A stretch of 5,848 bases of DNA, from assembly GCA_937952875.1 (NCBI GenBank), contig CALFDI010000156.1:1-5848 (forward strand), given 5' to 3'. A program made the position numbers and the translations under genes. Positions 1 to 5,471 of the stretch are shown here, piece by piece (positions within the stretch are counted from its first letter, which is position 1; every line of letters begins with the position of its first letter). The stretch comes from an uncultured Verrucomicrobiales bacterium (GTDB lineage: Bacteria > Verrucomicrobiota > Verrucomicrobiia > Verrucomicrobiales > Akkermansiaceae). Below the pieces are notes generated by a model that ran no database searches, was not told where the DNA came from, and was given only the letters and a program-made list of their open reading frames with translations.

Positions 1-1089
1 CCCAATCCATGGGGTGGAAAATTGATTTATAGAGGGCCATTTCGTGAAAAGGGATGGACCGTGCTCGAACCTCTTCCAGCTGAAAATGAAGAGGAACAAG
101 AGCCTGAAGAAGATGATGAAAAACCAAAACCACTCTGGGTCTATTCAGGAGCGTCATGGTATAACTATTCTTTCACACAATTAAAGGCAGATTTCGAGCT
201 GTCTGACACCTCACGTATTCAGTTCGATATCGCTTGGAAAAACCGCATGCAGTTCGGCCTAGCTCTTCACATTAATTCCACATTTTTCGATAAAAATGCA
301 GATGACGAAAACGCAGCCAATCCTCTTTTAGATAAAGGGCGAAGCGACCGATTACCTCTTCAACTCGGCAGTGGTATGCTCTGTAGCTTTCACGGATCTA
401 ATGTCCAACTGGACGCGATTGGCTTTGATTCACAAAACGAACCTGCACGGCAACGGATACACAGCGAAAATAAAAACTTTCATCGCAAGTTCTCACAAAC
501 AGGGCAGGCCAAAATCGACATTCGAACTGATCGGAATCATCGCCGTATCCTCGTCTACGTGAATGATGAACTGGCTCTGAAATGGGAAGGTCAAGACGGG
601 CAAAACTTCCTCAAAGGATCTGGACTAGCCATCATGGGGCTAAATAGTTCTAGCCGACTCCGGCTCTCTAACATCAGCGTCAGCGAATGGCATGGCGAAC
701 CAGACTCAGCGCTTAGCATGACTGCAAATGGCGACAGTGACATCGTCCTCCTAACTAATGGCTTAGACCGTATCTCTGGAAAAGTGAGCGCCATCTCTGC
801 TGACACCATACACGTGAAGAGTCGCTACGCAGACTTAGCTATTCCTAAAGATCAAGTATCAGACATCTCCCTCTCAGGGGCACAAGGTGCAAACTCTCAA
901 AAAGATCTATCATTGATACAGCTTCAGCCAGCTGGACGAATTATGGGTGAAGTCAAATCATCGGAACATGGACGCCTCCATCTGAAGCATCCAGTCCTTG
1001 GCATGTGCCAGATATCCCTCCCCCACATCGCTCTCATTGACTTCATGCCAGACTACGATCCAGTCAATCTATGGGATGAAGAATTCTAA
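1..1089 (+). CDS. Exported LamG/DUF1080-like beta-module protein, paralog 1 (5'-truncated by window edge)
   Basis: Function unknown. The frame is open to base 1. The first visible residues (PNPWGGKLIYRGPF) match the 'Y-x-G-P' junction that lies at about residue 132 of the next gene's product and 139 of the one after, so roughly 130 N-terminal residues, including a signal peptide, should lie upstream. The TTG at 22 is therefore not a credible start. The 362 visible residues begin at the junction. A concanavalin/LamG- or DUF1080-like beta domain follows, ending in a 'GSGLAIMGL...LRLSNISVSEW' strand pair. Two small beta modules come last, with 'LLTNGLDRISGKV...DLAIPKDQVSDISL' and 'GRIMGEV...ISLPHIALIDF' cores. 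It differs from its paralogs by an acidic insert (bases 82-132) just after the junction. It lies 9 bases upstream of the second paralog and is probably co-transcribed with it. Paralogy is well supported; the fold name is inferred from pattern. Confidence 0.85.
   Translation, partial: PNPWGGKLIYRGPFREKGWTVLEPLPAENEEEQEPEEDDEKPKPLWVYSGASWYNYSFTQLKADFELSDTSRIQFDIAWKNRMQFGLALHINSTFFDKNADDENAANPLLDKGRSDRLPLQLGSGMLCSFHGSNVQLDAIGFDSQNEPARQRIHSENKNFHRKFSQTGQAKIDIRTDRNHRRILVYVNDELALKWEGQDGQNFLKGSGLAIMGLNSSSRLRLSNISVSEWHGEPDSALSMTANGDSDIVLLTNGLDRISGKVSAISADTIHVKSRYADLAIPKDQVSDISLSGAQGANSQKDLSLIQLQPAGRIMGEVKSSEHGRLHLKHPVLGMCQISLPHIALIDFMPDYDPVNLWDEEF
82..132 (+). other. Acidic low-complexity insert in paralog 1
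   Basis: Seventeen codons encode ENEEEQEPEEDDEKPKP, with 11 of 17 residues Glu or Asp, and a Pro/Lys end. The run falls between the 'GP......W' junction and the first strand of the lectin-like domain. The two downstream paralogs have no comparable run there. It is probably a flexible surface loop; calcium or cation binding is possible but not shown. Confidence 0.7.
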
Positions 1090-1098
1090 CATTTCGTC

Positions 1099-2427
1099 AT
1101 GTCTACACTACGCTCTCTACCAATACTCATCTACCTGAGCATTCTACCGATCTCGGCAGATACTGTCGTCTTAAACACGGGTGACTCTCTTACAGGTAAA
1201 GTGCAGAGTATGGATAGCTCAGTGGTAAGACTAGATTACCCCTTTGCCAAAGCTCCTCTCGCCCTGAAATCTTCAGCTTTAAAAGCCTGTATATTTGAAG
1301 AAAATACTGATCAAGCAACAGAGACCCACACAACCTCTGTCACACTAGTATCCGGAGATAAGTTAGCTGGAAATATCCTTAACATGAATAAGGACACACT
1401 GACTTTAGAAAATACGTCGATCGGCCACATCTCTATTCCGCGAAATACTATTTCTTCGATGATTCTTAATCTCTCGAATAGCAAGCCAGTATACACTGGG
1501 CCACAAAATCGCAAAGAATGGTCTGAGAGTGACGAATGGTCATACGAAGATGGAGCGCTCATTTCTAACGGCAATGGCTACATTTACTCTGATCTTAGAC
1601 TACCCGATGATTTCATTCTGAAATTCACGTGTTCATGGGAAGGATCTCCACAGATGAAGATCCACTTCTGCGACCCAGGTCTTTCGGCTGGCACCTCAGC
1701 AGACCGCTACACATTCTCTATCAACCGCAGCGGCATGGATCTCAAAAGAGAAAACAGCAAAGGGAGTGGAGCTCGTTATAACACGATCGCAGAGATCCCA
1801 AGACGAATGGATAAATTGAAGGAAAAGACCGTCGATATCGAATTCCGCGTCGATCGAACAAAAGGAGTCACCTTCATTTTCATCAACGGTAGACCGGAAG
1901 GCATGCACACTGACCTCTTTGGCGATGGACCGCCGCGAGGGTCAGGCGTTACTATACATTCCGCAAGTAACGCGAGTGCAGCGAATCATGTGAGTAATAT
2001 AGAAGTGCTCACATGGGATGCAGTCGGCGCACATCAAAGAAATGAAAAACGGAGCACGATTGACAAGGACTCGGTGATCGACTCTGAAGGGCAACTTTTC
2101 ACAGGTGATATAGAAAGCATCAGACCAGAAGATGGAAAGCTCACTGTTTTCTTAGACAGCCCGTTTTCTCGAAATGGCAAAACGATGCCGATCCCTGCGA
2201 AGTATCTTTCTACTATTTTCCTAGCGCTCGATACAGCTCCTGAAGACATCATTCAAAAAGATGAAAAGTTCACCCTTTCTCTCCAAGAAAACGGCATCCT
2301 CAGTGTTCCAAGTCTCACCCTCACACCAGAGACCGCGGAATTCACCCATCCTGAACTCGGCCAGCTCTCTCTCAAACGCAGCTCCATCAGATCTATCACC
2401 TTAGCCCCGGAAAAAGAAAATGACTAA
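1099..2427 (+). CDS. Exported LamG/DUF1080-like beta-module protein, paralog 2
   Basis: Function unknown; 442 residues. An N-terminal signal peptide has a hydrophobic core at residues 8-17 and a likely cleavage after PISA (residue 20). Two small beta modules follow, at about 22-65 ('VVLNTGDSLTGKV') and 79-124 ('VTLVSGDKLAGNI...ISIPRNTISSMIL'). The junction 'VYTGP...W' is at 131-141. A lectin-like domain occupies about 141-308. It contains 'WSYEDGALISNG', a 'YTFSINRSGMDL' segment shared with paralog 3, and the 'FRVDRTKGVTFIFINGR' strand-turn-strand typical of LamG/DUF1080-type jelly rolls. Two further modules lie at about 325-376 and 390-436. No glycoside hydrolase catalytic motif is evident. 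The ATG at 1099 is chosen because it gives the signal peptide; there is no Shine-Dalgarno sequence in front of it. The gene follows paralog 1 by 9 bases and overlaps paralog 3 by 8. A periplasmic, surface or secreted location is inferred. Confidence 0.88.
   Translation: MSTLRSLPILIYLSILPISADTVVLNTGDSLTGKVQSMDSSVVRLDYPFAKAPLALKSSALKACIFEENTDQATETHTTSVTLVSGDKLAGNILNMNKDTLTLENTSIGHISIPRNTISSMILNLSNSKPVYTGPQNRKEWSESDEWSYEDGALISNGNGYIYSDLRLPDDFILKFTCSWEGSPQMKIHFCDPGLSAGTSADRYTFSINRSGMDLKRENSKGSGARYNTIAEIPRRMDKLKEKTVDIEFRVDRTKGVTFIFINGRPEGMHTDLFGDGPPRGSGVTIHSASNASAANHVSNIEVLTWDAVGAHQRNEKRSTIDKDSVIDSEGQLFTGDIESIRPEDGKLTVFLDSPFSRNGKTMPIPAKYLSTIFLALDTAPEDIIQKDEKFTLSLQENGILSVPSLTLTPETAEFTHPELGQLSLKRSSIRSITLAPEKEND
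2420..2427 (+). other. Start/stop overlap ATGACTAA between paralogs 2 and 3
   Basis: The ATG of the third paralog (2420-2422) lies inside the end of the second, whose TAA is at 2425-2427. The upstream bases are purine-rich (GGAAAAAGAAA), a weak initiation context. The arrangement is typical of translational coupling by re-initiation and supports a single mRNA with linked expression of the two paralogs. Confidence 0.75.
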
Positions 2428-3799
2428 ATGTATAGTATATTGGGGATTACTCAGCTGTGCGATTTCCGCCTTTGCTGAAGAAAAGCCAGAACCTAACCAC
2501 ATAGAACTCGTTTTTTCAAACGAGGATAAACTGCTTGGATCTACCTCTTCTGGCTCTTCGAAAGAGATCGACTGGACATCTCCTCTCTTAGCCGAGCCTG
2601 CTGAATTAAAGCTCGATGAGCTTATGTATTGGCAGCGGCGCACATCAGCCACACCTGTGCCTGATAATCACACAGCCCGCTTAGAGATGAATAAAGGAGG
2701 CGTCCTATACGGAAAGCTACAGTCCATAAACTCAAATCACGATGTCACTCTCGATACCGACTACGCCGGCGCCCTGACTGTGAAGCGATCCATGATCCGA
2801 ACGCTCACTTTGACAAAGCTCAATGAAACCTTTTACCAAGGCCCAACTAATCTGAAGGATTGGAAGACTCTTAATAAAAATGCCTGGTCATTAGGCCCGA
2901 AGGGACTGCAGTCATCACAGGCGGGGACTCTCACACGAACACTTCCTTTTCCTAAGAATCGCTTTCAAATCAATATGAAACTCTCTTGGGACAGTTCACT
3001 AGATTTTGATCTCATTTTCCTCTCGAGTAATATTCACAGTCACTACCCAGAGAATAGCTATCGATTGAATTTTAATAGATCCAGAATCGATCTGTCGAAG
3101 AACTGGGTAGATGAAAACGGGAAAGGCCAAGACTTCAATTTCTTACCAACCGCCAGACCCATAGCGTTTCAAAATAGTGAAGAAGCTGATGTATCAATTT
3201 TTGTCGATCGAGAAAGCGGAGAGATCAGTCTCAGCGTGAACGGAGAAAAGGTCGGTGGATGGATCGACGTATCACCTAAACAAGGAAAAATGGGTGACGG
3301 GCTACATCTCATCTCGAGCGACTATTCCCTCAGTATTCAGAAGCTCTCTGTGAAGTCTTGGGATGGATTATTAGAAGAATCACAGTCAACGCAGACACGG
3401 ATATCTGATAAACAAACGAAAGAAGGCTATCAACTCATCAATCTTCGGAATAGCGACTCCCTCATTGCAAAGGTTAAAAATGTAGAGGGTGATCTAGTCA
3501 ATGTCCTGACCCCATATGGCGATCTTGCAGTGCCTCTCAGCCGGATGAAAAACATCGCTCTCAGGCCACTAGTAGATCTCGAATACGATGAAGCAATACT
3601 CCGAGATGGTGATGTCCTAGGCCATTATCCAAATGGCGACACCCTCACCTTCCAACTCCTAGAGTTTACAGGAAATCGCGCAAAGGTGACGTCACAAAAC
3701 TTCGGAGAGACAGAGATCGATCTCAGCATCTTCCCGCACATTGACTTCAACCTCTATACCGAGCACATCATGCAGCTCAGACGGAAACAAAATCAGTAA
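2420..3799 (+). CDS. Exported LamG/DUF1080-like beta-module protein, paralog 3
   Basis: Function unknown; 459 residues. The signal peptide is short, with probable cleavage after AFA (residue 19). A lipobox-like LLSC at 10-13 sits too close to the N-terminus to favour a lipoprotein. Two beta modules lie at about 27-73 (degenerate: 'LVFSNEDKLLGST...WTSPLLAEP') and 85-132 ('GGVLYGKLQSI...LTVKRSMIRTLTL'). The junction 'FYQGP...W' is at 138-148. The lectin-like domain is at about 150-315, with 'YRLNFNRSRIDLSKNW' and 'IFVDRESGEISLSVNGEKV', the same strand-turn-strand as in paralog 2. C-terminal modules lie at about 337-383 ('INLRNSDSLIAKV...GDLAVPLSRMKNIAL') and 390-443. The ATG overlaps the previous stop and gives the signal peptide directly, which supports this start. 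Its 3' end overlaps the convergent CAP-like gene by 7 bases. The paralogs are well diverged, so the duplication is old. Confidence 0.88.
   Translation: MTKCIVYWGLLSCAISAFAEEKPEPNHIELVFSNEDKLLGSTSSGSSKEIDWTSPLLAEPAELKLDELMYWQRRTSATPVPDNHTARLEMNKGGVLYGKLQSINSNHDVTLDTDYAGALTVKRSMIRTLTLTKLNETFYQGPTNLKDWKTLNKNAWSLGPKGLQSSQAGTLTRTLPFPKNRFQINMKLSWDSSLDFDLIFLSSNIHSHYPENSYRLNFNRSRIDLSKNWVDENGKGQDFNFLPTARPIAFQNSEEADVSIFVDRESGEISLSVNGEKVGGWIDVSPKQGKMGDGLHLISSDYSLSIQKLSVKSWDGLLEESQSTQTRISDKQTKEGYQLINLRNSDSLIAKVKNVEGDLVNVLTPYGDLAVPLSRMKNIALRPLVDLEYDEAILRDGDVLGHYPNGDTLTFQLLEFTGNRAKVTSQNFGETEIDLSIFPHIDFNLYTEHIMQLRRKQNQ
3793..3799. other. Convergent stop-codon overlap (TCAGTAA)
   Basis: The TAA of the + strand paralog 3 (3797-3799) and the TGA of the - strand CAP-like gene (complement of 3793-3795) lie within seven bases. 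There is no intergenic terminator. Transcripts from both sides must run into the opposite coding region or be stopped by factor-dependent termination. Confidence 0.85.
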
Positions 3800-4851
3800 A
3801 GAGCCACTACATACTGAGTCTTCATACCTGCCCCATCAATAAAGACGGCATAAATACCTGGCTTGTTCAGCACCTCATTAGTCTCGGGGTCGATCGGCTC
3901 GAAGATAACTGATCCACTGAAAACTGCTGTAAAGACAACTTCCATCTGTTTGCCTTTGATTTGTCTACGTTTTGGCTTCTTTTTAGGAAGTTCATCTAGC
4001 CTGTAGACAAACACTTCTAGCTGATCTTCTTTATCGAGATCTTTTCCTGTGTGCACGCTCCATGCGTTTCCGTGAAAATAACTGGCGGGGAAAAAGCCTT
4101 TTCCTGGGTAAGACCAGATTTTTTCTTTTCCTTTTCGCCCCCACAGGTGGCGCATAGCACCGCAATACTTTCCAGCGTTTGCTATTCCGATTTCTTTAAG
4201 AGTAGGATCGAGTATATAATGCCTCAGATGACGAGTGCTTCGAGAAGCCGAGCCAAAGCATCGCATAACATTTTGAGGAAGAGTCTCTATCGTGCCTCCA
4301 TTGATAAACAGTAAGTTCTTAAGAACAGACTGAATCTCCGGACTACTTATATTTGGAAAATTTTCCTCTATGACTGCGGTCGCCTTTTCCGCATGACTAT
4401 TTGCATCCGCATTCAACGTGAGTGGCGAATTCACTCCACAGAGAAATCGATACTGATTCAGTCTCGCCAATGCCTTTTTTTGAGCTTCTGTAGCCCAAGC
4501 GGGAGCAGGTATATTACTGATTTCTCTCAATTTCTGAGCGATTTCTTTCCGTGAATGTGGGAAAAGATCTTTGGGAACGTTTGCTTCACCAGAAAAAGAC
4601 ACTGTAGCTGCCGGGGTGGCTGATTGTGTCCATGCTTTCACATACTTCACATCATCAGCCGAAAGTTTGTCGAAGCTGACGGTAAAGACTTTCCCATCAT
4701 TTTTGCGTTCGATTGTCGCTCCGTTGTTATCCTTACTGACCACTTTTCCTACGAACGACTGCCCGTTCTGGCTGGTAAATGTATGCCATTCATCTGCAGA
4801 AACATGTGTTATGCTGAGTGTGAGCGATATGAGAAAAATCAACCTAAACAT
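3793..4851 (-). CDS. Secreted SHD1-like and CAP/SCP-like domain protein
   Basis: Secreted protein of 352 residues; molecular function unknown. The signal peptide covers residues 1-19 (hydrophobic FRLIFLISLTLSI, cleavage after VSA). Residues 20-74 form an SHD1-like (SLA1 homology domain 1) module: 'EWHTFTSQNGQSFVGKVV' then 'DGKVFTVSFDKLSADDVKYV', the usual W...G...DGK...LS..D pattern seen in many exported planctomycete and verrucomicrobial proteins. After a linker, residues of about 120-285 resemble a CAP/SCP domain: 'ALARLNQYRFLCGV', 'ANSHAEKATAV' (H153), 'HYILDPTLKEIGIANAG' (H211) and 'YPGKGFFPASYFHGNAWSV'. A Lys/Arg-rich linker (290-301) precedes a C-terminal strand-rich tail ('VVFTAVFSGSVIFEP...GIYAVFIDG'), perhaps Ig-like. 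The ATG gives an intact signal peptide; no Shine-Dalgarno is visible. SHD1 is confident. CAP is likely, though divergent, and whether the CAP site is functional is unclear. Confidence 0.85.
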   Translation of the reverse strand: MFRLIFLISLTLSITHVSADEWHTFTSQNGQSFVGKVVSKDNNGATIERKNDGKVFTVSFDKLSADDVKYVKAWTQSATPAATVSFSGEANVPKDLFPHSRKEIAQKLREISNIPAPAWATEAQKKALARLNQYRFLCGVNSPLTLNADANSHAEKATAVIEENFPNISSPEIQSVLKNLLFINGGTIETLPQNVMRCFGSASRSTRHLRHYILDPTLKEIGIANAGKYCGAMRHLWGRKGKEKIWSYPGKGFFPASYFHGNAWSVHTGKDLDKEDQLEVFVYRLDELPKKKPKRRQIKGKQMEVVFTAVFSGSVIFEPIDPETNEVLNKPGIYAVFIDGAGMKTQYVVALY

Positions 4852-4995
4852 GCACGACTTATAGCGATTCTCATGCCGATCAGAAGAAAAAACTCAGTCA
4901 GAACATCGTCTGTTCGTCACACATATTAGAAAAAAGTGTTTCCCAGACGGTGCTGACCTCCCAAGATTCGCATCACAGCAAACTTCCCCCTATTT
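4852..4995. promoter_or_regulatory. Divergent intergenic region between CAP-like gene and RbsD/FucU-family gene
   Basis: These 144 bases separate two divergently transcribed genes, so promoters for both should lie here. On the - strand a TAATAT (complement of 4923-4928) could be a -10 box for the CAP-like gene, but no convincing -35 box stands 16-18 bases upstream of it. No clear sigma-70 pair was found for the + strand gene. Neither start has a Shine-Dalgarno sequence. The region carries nested inverted repeats (4901-4952). Confidence 0.5.
4904..4952. repeat. Inverted repeat in the divergent spacer (possible operator or mRNA hairpin)
   Basis: CATCGTCTG (4904-4912) and CAGACGGTG (4944-4952) are inverted copies matching at 8 of 9 positions; the ninth would be a G-U pair in RNA. 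Inside lie a second inverted pair, ACAC (4919-4922) and GTGT (4936-4939). A competing small palindrome, GAACA-N5-TGTTC (4901-4915), overlaps the left arm. Such short repeats can arise by chance; the position between divergent genes is what makes an operator or leader hairpin plausible. Confidence 0.35.
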
Positions 4996-5397
4996 ATGCT
5001 CAAATCTGGTATTCTTAACCCTGACATTCTCTCTCTCATCGCACGTGTGCGCCACACGAATCGTCTCGTGATCTGTGACTGGGCCTTTCCTTTTTGGCCA
5101 GAGATTGAGACAGTCGATATTTCTCTCACTCATGGTATCCCAACAGTGCAGCAAGTGTTCGATCTCATCGCTCCGAACTTTGAAATTGGAAAAATCTGGC
5201 AAGCTGAGCAGTTTCTCGCGGTGAATGAGCAATCCGTGATCGATTCCTTCAATACGACTCTTCAATCCTGCCCGAATGCCGAAGTCATTCGAATGGATCA
5301 TGACGCTTTCAAGCAAGATATCGTTCAAGGTGCTATCGGTATTATCCGCACAGCAGACGCCACTCCCTATGCTAACCTCGTCATTGAGAGCGCGTAA
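4996..5397 (+). CDS. RbsD/FucU-family sugar mutarotase (D-ribose pyranase-like)
   Basis: Predicted cytoplasmic sugar mutarotase of 133 residues, close to the usual 130-150. Family members interconvert anomers or pyranose and furanose forms of ribose (RbsD) or fucose (FucU). The whole protein aligns from residue 1 with E. coli RbsD as remembered: 'GILNPDILSLIARVRHT' puts the catalytic His at H20 and the following 'LVICD' gives D28, at the same numbers. 'VDISLTHGIPTVQQVFDLI' matches the RbsD helix, H102 lies in 'MDHDAFKQ', and the C-terminal 'RTADATPYANLVI' supplies Y125 and N127. This alignment fixes the ATG at 4996. The loop after D28 ('WAFPFWP') resembles FucU more than RbsD, and R19 replaces the usual Gly before H20, so ribose versus fucose or another sugar cannot be settled. 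The next gene, an L-galactose dehydrogenase-like reductase, favours a 6-carbon L-sugar. No Shine-Dalgarno is visible. Confidence 0.92.
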   Translation: MLKSGILNPDILSLIARVRHTNRLVICDWAFPFWPEIETVDISLTHGIPTVQQVFDLIAPNFEIGKIWQAEQFLAVNEQSVIDSFNTTLQSCPNAEVIRMDHDAFKQDIVQGAIGIIRTADATPYANLVIESA

Positions 5398-5471
5398 TTA
5401 AGAGGCTCTAGACATTTTTTTGAAAAGGCACCGCCCTTCCACTTACCACATTTATTAAATAACTTTCTCCA

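Noticed and set aside
2447..2458. Lipobox (LLSC) in paralog 3
   Set aside because: The cysteine would be residue 13, leaving too short a hydrophobic region, and a good signal peptidase I site (AFA followed by EE) lies six residues later.
1099..3799. Glycoside hydrolase or 3-keto-glycoside hydrolase activity for the paralogs
   Set aside because: The lectin-like core recalls DUF1080-type proteins, but I see no conserved acidic catalytic pair or other catalytic motif shared by all three copies, so only a fold-level similarity is claimed.
4901..4915. GAACA-N5-TGTTC palindrome as a LexA (SOS) box
   Set aside because: As I recall, the verrucomicrobial LexA motif has the half-sites in the opposite orientation (TGTTC-N4-GAACA), and the Bacillus-type box needs GAAC-N4-GTTC. 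Orientation or spacing is wrong for both, and neither neighbouring gene is a DNA-damage gene.
4571..4929. Plus-strand open frames opposite the N-terminal part of the CAP-like gene
   Set aside because: They are antisense to the signal peptide and SHD1-like domain, which are clearly coding on the minus strand, and their translations show no recognisable domain.
4926..5328. Minus-strand open frames across the divergent spacer and the mutarotase gene
   Set aside because: They lie opposite a gene with unmistakable RbsD/FucU family residues, and their translations show no family pattern.
5387..5421. Intrinsic terminator after the mutarotase gene
   Set aside because: AGAGC (5387-5391) can pair with GCTCT (5405-5409) and T7 follows at 5415-5421, but the stem is only 5 bp, the loop is 13 bases, four bases separate the stem from the T-run and the left arm lies inside the coding region. 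Too weak to call.
5420..5460. Sigma-70 promoter in front of the aldo/keto reductase gene
   Set aside because: TTGAAA (5420-5425) resembles a -35 box, but the hexamer at 17 bases spacing is TTACCA, a poor -10, and the better TATTAA is 27 bases away.
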